DNA from: Desmodus rotundus
Taxonomy: Eukaryota; Chordata; Mammalia; Chiroptera; Phyllostomidae
Assembly: GCF_022682495.2 (NCBI RefSeq)
Contig: NC_071388.1
Span: forward strand, 177,287,622-177,351,621
DNA: 64,000 bases
Direction: 5' to 3'
Shown one piece after another: positions 1 through 9,085 of this stretch. The notes under the pieces were generated by a model that was not told where the DNA came from, searched no databases, and was given only the letters and a program-made list of their open reading frames with translations. The position numbers and the translations under genes are program-made. How positions within the stretch are numbered: the stretch's first letter is position 1; the number at the start of each line of letters is the position of its first letter.

Positions 1-109
1 CTTAATGAAACCTCTTGATGAACAGAAATTTCTTAATTTTAATGTAATATACTTTATAATGCTTTTTACGTCCCTATCTTGAAGGGCTTGAAGTTAGTCT
101 CCCAAATAA

Positions 110-700
110 ATTTGCACTTTACAGTACAGTAGCCACTAGTAGCCCCAGGTGGCTGTCGAGCACTTGAAATATGGCTAGGCTGAATTAAGATGTTCTGTCT
201 ATGTAACATGCATAATTTCAAAGACATAGTATTAAAAAAGAATCTAAAAATCTCAGTAAGAATTTGTATATTGATTACATATTAAAACAATATTTTAGAT
301 ATAGTGGGTTAAATAAAATAGAGTATAAACACCTGAAATCTGTATAATTTTGTTAATCTGTATCACCCTAGTAAATTAAATAAAAAGGAAAAAGTGTATA
401 AATAAAAAAGTAGAGCATGAAAATTACTTTCACCAGTTTATTGTAGAAAACTTTAAAATTACATAATTGACCCACATTATATTTCTGTATTTACATTGCA
501 TGTGGCCAGTGGAGATGGAGGCATGTCCTGTTTCCACACTGTCTGTTACGATAGCGATGATCCAATGTGGCTATTGAGCATTTAAAATGTAGCTTAGGGT
601 GACTAAGGAACTGAATTTTTAATTTAATTGTAGTTAGTTTAAATTTAAGTAACCACATGTGGCTTGTGGTTGCCATATTGGACAGCACAGTCCTGAGCAT
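110..700. repeat. MER5A-like hAT fossil, interrupted
   Basis: Two blocks (about 115-235 and 500-690) carry the diagnostic wording of the MER5A/B family, including GAGCACTTGAAAT and the 3' terminus CCATATTGGACAGCACAG. The blocks are separated by unrelated AT-rich sequence with an L1 tail. This is a non-autonomous hAT-Charlie relic shared by placental mammals, with no coding capacity. The family name is from memory of the consensus. Confidence 0.7.
330..386 (+). mobile_element. short L1 3'-end fragment
   Basis: The wording (ACCTGAAATC..TATAATTTT..TAATCTGTATCACCC, then AAATTAAATAAAAA) matches the 3' terminus of mammalian L1 elements; the same block ends the L1 copies near 10.0 kb and 30.4 kb. 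It splits the MER5A-like repeat, so it inserted later. Confidence 0.6.
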
Positions 701-1043
701 TTTATTGCTTCAACATTTTTTGTTTTAAGTTTAAATCCATCTGTAATTGATTTTTATAATATGAGAATAGGGATTGTTTTATTTATTTTTTGTTCTATAT
801 GGAAATCTAGTTGACCACCCACCAAGGAAAAGAGAATTTTTTCCTATTTTTACATGCTCTATTTTGTTTCTTTGGTATGTTTGTTTATTCTTACACCAAA
901 TACCACACTGTTTAGTAACTTCGGGAGTAAGTGCTCTGATCTCATTCTTTAAAAGTGTTTTGGCCACATTTGGCCCTTTCTTTTTCTACCTAAATATAAA
1001 AAATGCCTCAAATTCTCACAAAATTACTTCTGGGATTTTGATT

Positions 1044-1246
1044 TTTTTTTTTTTTTAATGTATTGATTCTTTAGAAAGGGAGAAAGAAGAAGAGAGGGAG
1101 AGACAAGAGAAACAGCAGTTGGTTGCTCCACTTATTTATGCATTCACTGGTTGCTGCTTGTATGTGCCCTGATTGGAGATCAAACCTGCAACTTTGGCAC
1201 ATGGGGACAATGTTCTAACCAACTGAGTTACTCGGCCAGGACACTG
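1044..1246 (-). mobile_element. tRNA-derived SINE (Ves-type, diverged)
   Basis: Read on the - strand it starts with a tRNA-like head (GTAACTCAGTTGG, an A-box-like sequence, and a GGTTTGATCTCC-type B-box region) and ends in a long A tract, seen here as T. Imperfect 14-bp target duplications flank it at 1030-1043 (CTGGGATTTTGATT) and 1247-1260 (CTGGGATTTTTATT). It is more diverged than the other Ves-type copies in the window. Confidence 0.75.
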
Positions 1247-1664
1247 CTGGGATTTTTATTGAGATTACATTGGATCTGTATTGTATCCAATCATAAACAC
1301 GATATAGTCATCCATTTATATAGGTCTTTCATTTCTCTCCATAATATCTGGTCCTTTTTTTTAATGTAAAGGTCTTGCAAATCTTTTGTTAGATTTATTC
1401 CTAGTTATTTGCTATTGTAAATAATACTAATTTCTAATTTTATTTTCTAATTATTGCTGGTATGTAGAAATACAATTGATTTTAGGTTATAATGTCCTTA
1501 TATCCAGCAACTTGACTAAATTAACTTATTAATTCTTAGAGATTCATTTGGATTTTCTATGTACCCAATCCTGCTATTTGTGAAGAATGACAGTTTAATT
1601 TCCTTTTGACTCTTACACACTTTATCACTTTATTTCATCTTGCCTTATTGCACTGACCAGGCCC

Positions 1665-1860
1665 TCAAGAGCAGGGTCAGCAGACTTCTTTGTCAAGGGC
1701 CAGACAGGAAGGAAGCCAGCAATCCCTGTATAAATGTATACCCTCTCTGGTGCTGTGCTAAGAGGGAATCAGAGTAGTTTGGTGGATGAGTCTCGAACAG
1801 TTTGTATTAATTCAAAGGGCTGCATGCTGTTTTGATAAAAGGGGCCATTTTTACATGGAA
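1665..1860. repeat. old hAT-type (MER-class) DNA transposon relic
   Basis: Phrases such as CAAGGGCCAGACAGGAAG and the run towards GATAAAAGGGGCC resemble the mammalian family whose copies read GTAAAGGGCCAGATAG and whose ends read CAGGGGTTGGCAAACT. Ends and target duplication are eroded. A second likely member lies at 34167-34350. Confidence 0.45.
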
Positions 1861-2018
1861 TTATAAAAGGAAAGAACAATTAATAGCCGTGAAAGAAATG
1901 GGGTAAAACATTTGCCTAGTGCATTGGTAGCTGCTGCAAAGTTTATGATTATTTTGAATATGACTAAGTATAAACTAATATTTGCCTTTCTTTTTAAATC
2001 CCTTTAGGAAAAGTAGAA

Positions 2019-3035
2019 ATGAAGGTACATATGCACACAAAATTTTGCCTCATTTGTTTGCTGACATTTATTTTTCATCATTGCAACCACTGCCATGGAG
2101 ACCACGAGCACGGTCCCGAAGAGCATCACAGACACCATCATGGAATGACAGAGTCGGAGTCGAGCAAATTTTCAGTGCAGGATGCTGAAAATGAAAAAAA
2201 ATATTATATTGAGAAACTTTTTGACCGTTATGGTGAAAATGGAAGATTATCCTTTTTTGGTCTGGAGAAACTTTTAACAAACTTGGGCCTTGGAGAGATC
2301 AAAGTAGTTGAGATTAATCATGAGGATCTTGGCCACGATCATGTTTCTCACTTAGATATTTTGGCAGTTCAAGAGGGAAAGCATTTTCACTCACATAACC
2401 ATCAGCATTCCCATAAGCATTTAAATTCAGAAAATCAAACTGTGACCAGTGTATCAACAAAAAGATACCATAAGTGTGATCCAGAGAAAGAGACAATTGA
2501 AGTATCTGTCAAATCTGATGATAAACATATACATGATCGTAATCATCGCTTGTGTCATCACCATTGTTTGCGTCATCATAACCTCGATCATAACACTACT
2601 CAGCATTTTCCTAATGATTCCATTACTCACAGTGAGCATGGAGAGCCTAGCCATGAACCCTCGACAGAGACCAATAAAACACAGGAGCAATCGGAAAGTA
2701 AGCTACCAAAAGGAAAGAGGAAGAGAAAAGGGAAGAAGAGTCATGAAAATTCAGAGGTTATTACGCCAGGTTTTCCTCCTAACCATGATCAAGGTGAACA
2801 GTATGAACATAATCGGGTTCATAAACTGGATCGTGTACATAACCCAGGTCATTCTCATGTACATCTTCCAGAACATACTGGTCATGATCCTGGTCATGGA
2901 CACCAAGATCCTGATCCTGATAATGAAGGTGAACCTCGGCATACTAGAAAGCGAGAAGCACCGCACGTTAAAAAAAGTGCGATTTACTCAGCTGGAAGTC
3001 ACAAAGATCGAAGTGAAGATGACCGTCAGCATGAG
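2019..3035 (+). CDS. SLC39A10: SLC39A10 (ZIP10) coding exon 1: signal peptide and His-rich ectodomain
   Basis: ZIP10 belongs to the LIV-1 subfamily of SLC39 zinc importers and moves zinc into the cytosol across the plasma membrane. This exon (from 2008; ATG at 2019, A at -3) encodes residues 1-339: a signal peptide (about 1-25, hydrophobic FCLICLLTFIF) and a long extracellular domain. Conserved ectodomain segments include KYYIEKLFDRYGENGRL and LEKLLTNLGLGE. Many His pairs follow (HSHNHQHSHKH at about 126-136, HRLCHHHCLRHH, HDPGHGHQDPD). There is also a basic stretch, KGKRKRKGKK. The protein assembled from nine exons is 834 residues, close to the length I recall for human (831). The exon ends after GAG at 3035 with donor GTCAGT. 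If that donor is not used, the frame continues 22 codons to a stop at 3102-3104. Overlapping long frames here are shadows produced by CAT/CAC repeats. Identification is very secure. Confidence 0.98.
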
Positions 3036-3148
3036 GTCAGTACAAAAAGGTGGTTCCGTAATTCTCCGATAATTGGGGAGCATTTTAGGTTAAAAGAGAA
3101 GTAACAGTGGAATACTTAATCATGTTCAAACATTTCTAGGTAATGTAA

Positions 3149-3154
3149 AATAAA
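3149..3154 (+). promoter_or_regulatory. SLC39A10: cryptic intronic poly(A) signal AATAAA
   Basis: A canonical AATAAA lies 45 bases after the in-frame stop (3102-3104) reached if coding exon 1 is read through its donor. Together they would allow a short transcript ending in intron 2. This is a motif and position argument only; use is not shown. Confidence 0.35.
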
Positions 3155-4626
3155 TACATCAAAGAATTAAAATCAGCTTAAAGATCTTTATCTGGATTTT
3201 CACTTGCATTCTTTGTTCTCACATTTGGGTTCCTAAAATCTAAATGTTTGAAGGTTGTTAGAAATTATACCCTTGTCTTCATTCTTTATTTTACTCTCTT
3301 GTTTACGACTTTTTTAGACTTCCTAAGTTAGTTTTCATGTTGTTTCTATTAGCTGGATTCTGGATACTCTCGTCAGTTTTTCCTCTGGGGAAGTGACTTG
3401 ACAGTTTCTTATTTAAAATTATTAAGTGTTGAATTAATTATGAATTGTTTCCCAGTCATTAATATAGCTCTGTATCAGATATTTTGTAAATATGGTTGGT
3501 TTTTTTCTCTATATCACTTTATGATAAGGCCTACTTGCTCATAATACAGCTTTTTTTTCATGCCTTTGACAGACTTAGGCTGAATGCAAAAATATATAAT
3601 AGGAAGCTAATAGTAATGGGGTGATTGTGGTTTTCTTCTAAATTTTCATGATTTTTGAGTACTTTCACATTTGATTGGTTCCTTCATAGTTTTTTTTGAA
3701 CTATTCATCTTAGACATGTTTATTTTTGTTTCATTAAAGGTACATCAACACCTTTTTTATTCTAATTTTTATCACTCAAGTTTTAAAGAATTGTTGAGTT
3801 TGTTGTTCACATGTATGAAAGCGCCATCGAATGTGGAATGTGACTTCACCCTTTGTTGTTTATGTCTCTATTATTGACATATGTTTTGCATCTAAGTAAA
3901 TATCTTGGTGTTTCTTTCCTGGAGAAATCATGAGGTACTTGGTTTTTAGCAGAATAAACACTGATTTCAGTATAACTCATATTTTATTACTATGGATGAT
4001 ATTCTAGACTCCTTTGTTGTTAATACCTAGACAATATCATTAATGTTTATTCTTTGGATCAAACTTGTGGGGTCTGAGTCATCAGACCTGATGCATATTG
4101 GGAATTTTCTCAAGGTTTATGGAAATATTATATACATTGGATAAGGTAGTACCTTATGTTAAAACCTGAGAAGAGTTGTTTTGTTTGTTTGTTTGTATGT
4201 ATGTTCTGACTTTGTTTTTTGTACATAGATGAAATCATAGAATGAGATAGCAAGTCAATAAACAAGCATGCTACCTCAGTGGATATGTATGAAAAAGAGG
4301 CAGTACCATGTTTTTTGCCATAAGTTTAAATATTTGTTTGCTATATGATGGACGCAAATTGGATTACGCTGTTTCCTGCTTTGTTTTGTTTTGCATTAAA
4401 AAGAACCAGTGGATGAAGCTGCCTTTTTTTTTCATCTTCCAGTTTTAGCATTGGATTAGAATTCCCCAATATAATACTCTTTCGGGGTGCCTTAGGCAGT
4501 GAAAAAGCCTATATTATAGTATAGTATAAAGTTACTAAAGTACTTTATTTAACATTGTTTTACAAGGCTGAATCTTGAGTGATAAATACACTTTTACTAG
4601 AGAAGTGATTTTGTTCCTCACTCTTT

Positions 4627-4693
4627 TTTTTTTTTTTATTGTTACTCAATTACAGTTGTATGCCTTTTCTCCCCATCCCTCCACCCCACCCCA
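4627..4693 (-). mobile_element. 67-bp L1 3'-end stub with perfect 15-bp target duplication
   Basis: The - strand reads as an L1 3' end (..CAACTGTAATTGAGTAAC.. then poly A); the same end appears at the low-coordinate ends of the elements at 43.8 and 52.3 kb. It is flanked by an exact direct repeat TGTTCCTCACTCTTT at 4612-4626 and 4694-4708, so this extremely 5'-truncated copy inserted by target-primed reverse transcription. Confidence 0.8.
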
Positions 4694-4996
4694 TGTTCCT
4701 CACTCTTTAAGAATCTTGGGAATATGGTTGTGAATCTCCCTTATCGATGGCAAAAGATCATTATCTTTCATGTGTTAGAGTGGAAAAACAGTTCAAATCC
4801 ATAAAAAGTCTTGAGTAACTAGTTGAATGTATCCCCATCATAAATTTCTATCCAAAAGCTTTACTTCTAATAGATATCAATGTATTATATATTATTTCCA
4901 AATACTAATTAGCATATTTTCTTTATACAGTACTTTTTCTGCATGATCCTCTTACAGTGCTCTTTTACTTACTCTGTTTTATCGATTTCCTTGCAG

Positions 4997-5204
4997 TGCC
5001 TGAATGTCACTCAGTTACTGAAACACTACGGTCACGGCGCCAACTCGCCCATCTCAGCTGATCTGTTTACGTATCTTTGCCCTGCACTGTTGTATCAGAT
5101 TGACAGCAGACTTTGTATTGAGCATTTTGACAGACTTTTAGTTGAAGATTTAAGTAAGGATAAAAATGCAGTTCCTGAAGATAAGGCAAATATAGGAGCA
5201 TCAG
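4997..5204 (+). CDS. SLC39A10: SLC39A10 coding exon 2: cysteine-flanked prion-like (PL) core
   Basis: This encodes residues 340-408 and the first base of codon 409 (208 bp, phase 0 to 1). It holds the conserved membrane-proximal segment of LIV-1 ZIPs: C340LNVTQLLKHYGHG, then LFTYLCPALLYQIDSRLC, with the CPALL motif (C367) and a second cysteine at C379. In ZIP5/6/10 this cysteine-flanked core is regarded as the part from which the prion-protein fold descended, and the CPALL region is associated with dimerisation; that is family knowledge. An NVT sequon (342-344) is visible. The donor is G|GTAAGA, and read-through would add only GKKD and a stop. The next exon supplies CA to complete Ala409. Confidence 0.97.
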
Positions 5205-6084
5205 GTAAGAAAGATTGAAGTTTTTTTCCCTCAAAATTGTTTCGATACTACTTTTTTTAACGTAGTTGAATTAGAAAGTAATTCCAGTTTATTGCCTTCC
5301 TTTTAGTGTCTTTCAATATGTTTTAATATGTGTGTTTAAAAAAGATTAGGGGAAGACACAGTACAATTTACTTATCTCTTGTGGCATTTATGGCCGAATG
5401 CTCTGTTAGAGAACTAGATTTAAAAGGATTCACAGGTTTGTGACAAATGGATCTTTCTTGATGGGCAAATGTAAGTAACAGGGCCCCTAATTAAAGTTAT
5501 TTGGTGTTCTAATTGCCCAATATTTAGAAGGGTTCGAGGGGCTCTGGTGAAAAGCTAAGATTATTAAGTTTTTAAGGAAGTGTAAAGGGAAGCCAGTGTG
5601 GTTAAACCCTAGGAATGTCTCAGAAATGCCAGTATTTGGTATATGAACTTCATCGTGGGCATTTCTAGAGAGCTCAACTAAGGTAAAACCAAAACTATTT
5701 CAAAACTCTTCTAGGCCCTTTTTTCCTAACTTTACTCCACATAATTTGTATCTTTTATTGAATCTCAGGCCACTAAAATCCATGCTTTTGATAATCTGAA
5801 AATCTTTGACTTTTTTCTCTCAAGTGATTTCCTTTTTTCCTTGTATAAGCAGTTGTCAAGTCCAATTGAGTCTTCTCTTAAATATCTCTTCACTCTACTC
5901 ACTGTGTCATAACTTGAGTTCAGATCCTTCTTGGTTTTTTACTGAATTGTTGAAATAACTTTATAACCTTTCCTATCTTATGTTCTTGTCCCCCTTGTAC
6001 TTCATCATCTTTAGCACTTAAGCTAGATTTGTCTTTCTAAATTGCAAATGAGATTCTCTTATGAGTTCTTTCTTCATAGTGATA

Positions 6085-6275
6085 GCTAACATAATATTTT
6101 TATTTTATATATTTGCAACTACGAATAGCAGGCACTTTTCTAAACTCAGTTCATTCCCTCCTCAAAACAGTCCTATGAGGTGGAGAATGTTACCCTAGTT
6201 ACTTTGCCAAAGTCTCGGACCATTAAGTGGCAATACTTGGGTTCAAGCTGAGGAAGTTGAACTAATTCGTTATCT
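6085..6275 (-). repeat. MIR SINE relic
   Basis: On the + strand it reads like the MIR reverse complement (CTCAAAACAGTCCTATGAGGTGG, about 20 bp, then CCAAAGTC..TAAGTGGCAATACTTGGGTTCAA). The copy is strongly diverged, has no clear target duplication and belongs to a mammal-wide family. Confidence 0.6.
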
Positions 6276-7654
6276 GTGTGCTAAGGGTTGTATGAGCTTT
6301 TTTCTTTTCATTAAATTTTAACCGTAATCTATTAAATTATTGTATGAGGGAGCTATTAAATGATTCTTAAAGGTAAGGAAGCTAGAATACAGAAAAGTTT
6401 AGAAATTTGACCAAAATTCCTGACCTAACAAATGATAGAGCTCACAAACCCTGAAATTGTCTGATAAATCCTCTAGGGAGTTAATCACTGTGCCATTATC
6501 TTCCATATTTAGTTATTCTGGTATTACCTTGGTGATTGTTGCCATATATTCTTATAGTATATTTTTCATTTGATCCCTGATATTTTTATTTGTCTTGTAT
6601 ATATTATAAGCAATAATATGAATTTGATGTCTTGTGTTGTATTTTTCCTCAGATATTTCAGGAAACTACATTATGCTTTATTGTTCAAAGTTCAGAATCC
6701 TTTACTCAGCCAGGCAGGATTTCTAGAATATAAAGCCTGCCTGCCTATCTTCCATTCTTATCCCCCATCATTCATTTATTTCTTCTTCGCTCCAACCATA
6801 GCAGACTTCTGATAATAGATTATGCTGTTTCTTCCTCATTCTTCGCAGCCTTTTCACATTCTAAACCTCTCTACCTGACTGGCTACTACGATTCCTCAAA
6901 ATTTCAGCTCAAGGATTAGCCTCTCTGGGATAATTTACTGATCATCCTAGGATTAATTAAATCTCCTTTCTTGACACCCTGTGGATATTTTCATCATAGT
7001 ACAGAGCTTGGGGGATCTTAATAATTGTATCAACTCTCTGTTTTTGGTGACTTCAGTTGCTTAAAGGAACTGACTCTTTCATCTCAGCATCCATAGTGCC
7101 TAAGATAAAGGGTACTTTGGAGAAAAAGTAAGCACTTATATATTGACTGAATGAATTAGTTGCTTAAGATTAGCCTATAAGCGTTCAGTTGTAACCCAGG
7201 AAAGACACTTGTTGAAAATGAGTCTTTGAAAATCATCTTATAAATATGTCAATCAGCCTAATGAACTTGGGTAGGTAGTATTCTGTGAGTGGGATTTCCA
7301 TGAACTTCATTGTGTGCAAAGTCATGATGAGCATAGTGCTGGTTGAAATGCCCAAGATACAGTAGTGCTATTGCATAGTCATTAAAACAATTAAATCGCT
7401 ATGAATAAATAGGGGCTAAAAACAGAATTCTGGGGTAAAATTGAAAGTACAGAATTAAAATGTTTTACTTAGTGTAGTAATAAGGTTTAAAAGTACCACA
7501 TTTCAGTATGTGAAGTTTACTTGGGATAGAGATATTCCCTAAAGCTTGAAAGAGTACAAACAAAATGTTCTCAATGTATAAGGAAGTAAGTCTTTTGTAC
7601 CTGCTGCCTATTCTTGGTTAATTTCTTTGCAATAGGGAAGTAACTTGAGAATAG

Positions 7655-7870
7655 ATAAATTAATCATGATAGCCTATATTTATTGGAACTTTACCCTGTG
7701 TTGTTCTAAACACTTTTACAAGTGTTTAATATGCTTCATTTAATTGTTAAACCCATGAGATAGACACTTTTATTAACTTCTGTTTGCTGAGGAAAGGAGG
7801 CTTTGAGAAGTTAAGTAACTTTAATAATGTCACAAAGCTGCTAGGGAGCAGAGCCTAATAGGAACTAGAG
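7655..7870 (-). repeat. MIR SINE relic
   Basis: It follows the MIR reverse-complement pattern from the terminal region (TTCTAAACACTTTTACAAG) through ATGAGATAGACAC and GAGAAGTTAAGTAAC to CACAAAGCTGCTAGG. The copy is old and diverged. Confidence 0.65.
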
Positions 7871-8573
7871 TATTGTCTGTATAGTAGCCTAGAAACTATC
7901 AGAAAGAGAGACTAAGAAAACAATCCTGTTTACAATTCAACAAAAAATAAATAAATAAGGTACCTAGGAGTAAATTTAATGAAGGAGGTAAAAGACCTGT
8001 ACTCAGAAAATTTTAAGATACTGAAGAAAGAAATTGAAGAACGTACAAATAAGTGGAAGCACATACCAAGTTCGTGCATAGGAAGACTTAACATCATTAA
8101 AATGTCCATACTACCAAGCAGTCCATGGATTTAAAGCAATTCCTATCAAAATACCAATCAAATTTTCATAGAACTGGAGAAAATATTCTAAAAATTTATG
8201 TGGAACCACAAAAGACTCCAAATAGCTGCAGCAGTCTTGAGAAAGAAGAACAAAGTTGGAGGTATCATGTTACTTGATATCAAACTATATGCTACAAGGC
8301 CATAGTATCAGAAAAGCATGGTACTGGCATAAAAACAGACCAACAGATCAGTAGATCAATGGAACAGGATAGAGAACCCAGAAATAAACCCACACTTTAT
8401 GGTCAATCAGTATATGAGAGAGGAAATAAGAACATGTGATGAAGTAAGGACAATCTGTTCAATAAATGGTGTTGGGGAATTTGTGTAGGTACATGCAAAA
8501 AAAAAATGAAAGTAGACCACGTCCTTACATGGACACAAGAATAAATTAAAAATTGATTAAAAACTTAAATGTA

Positions 8574-8680
8574 GATGGCCAGAGGGAAGAGGGGGCGAGG
8601 GATGTGGGGAGGAGGACGGGGGTGGGTGGGGAATGGGGATATCTGTAACAGCGTAAACAATAAAAATTTTTTAAAAAAAG
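8574..8680 (+). mobile_element. ~107-bp L1-tail-like insert nested in older L1
   Basis: The block begins TGGCCAGAGGGA, is G/A-rich, continues GGGGATATCTGTAACAGCG and CAATAAAAAT and ends in an A tract. It is flanked by an 11-bp direct repeat ACTTAAATGTA (8563-8573 and 8681-8691), which restores the L1 reading when the insert is removed. It is probably the extreme 3' end of a younger bat L1 or of a short element using that end. Confidence 0.65.
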
Positions 8681-8978
8681 ACTTAAATGTAAGACTCCAA
8701 ACCATAGTAATCATAGAAGAAAACATAGGCAGTAAAATCTCAGAAATTTCTCATGGCAGTATTTTTGTCCAGTATATCTTTAGGGCAAGGGAAACAAAGG
8801 AAAAACAAATGGGACTACATCAAACTGAAAAGGTTTTGTTCAGCAAAGGAAACCATAAACAAAATAGAAAGACAGCCCATTGAATGGGAGAACATACTCA
8901 CCAATGCTATGTCTGATTGGGGATTAATAATCCAAAATTCATTAAGAACTCAACACCAAAAAAACAAACAATCCAATT

Positions 8979-9085
8979 GATGGCCAGAGGGAGGGGGCGA
9001 CAGGGGCTGAGTGGAGGCAGGCGAGGGGAAGAAACGGGGACATCTGCAATAGTGTCAACAATAAGAATAAAGAAAAAATTTTTCT
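8979..9085 (+). mobile_element. second ~105-bp L1-tail-like insert
   Basis: It starts with the same TGGCCAGAGGGA as the insert 400 bp upstream, shares ACATCTGCAATAGTGTCAAC and CAATAAGAATAAA, and ends in an A-rich tract. It interrupts the L1 phrase between CAACACCAAAAAAACAAAC and ATGGGCAAAGG. No clean target duplication is visible and the right end is uncertain. Confidence 0.55.

Larger units (their letters stand above)
1..2007 (+). other. SLC39A10: SLC39A10 intron 1 (3' part)
   Basis: This is the downstream part of the intron before the first coding exon; the acceptor is a pyrimidine-rich tract ending in AG at 2006-2007. The 5' non-coding exon and promoter are not in the window. The intron holds old hAT/MER5A-like pieces, a short L1 3' end, a SINE and another old DNA-transposon relic, listed separately. 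No coding sequence is visible in it. Confidence 0.85.
3036..4996 (+). other. SLC39A10: SLC39A10 intron 2
   Basis: The intron runs from GTCAGT to a pyrimidine-rich acceptor ending TTGCAG at 4996. It is AT-rich and mostly unique, with a cryptic AATAAA near its start, a GTTT/GTAT microsatellite-like stretch at about 4178-4206 and a short L1 stub at 4627-4693. I see no other gene or RNA in it. Confidence 0.9.

Noticed and set aside
2449..3072. A 207-codon open frame overlapping the first SLC39A10 coding exon in another frame
   Set aside because: It arises from out-of-frame CAT/CAC and GAT repeats (runs of Ile, Met, Val), has no recognisable domain, and crosses the real splice donor.
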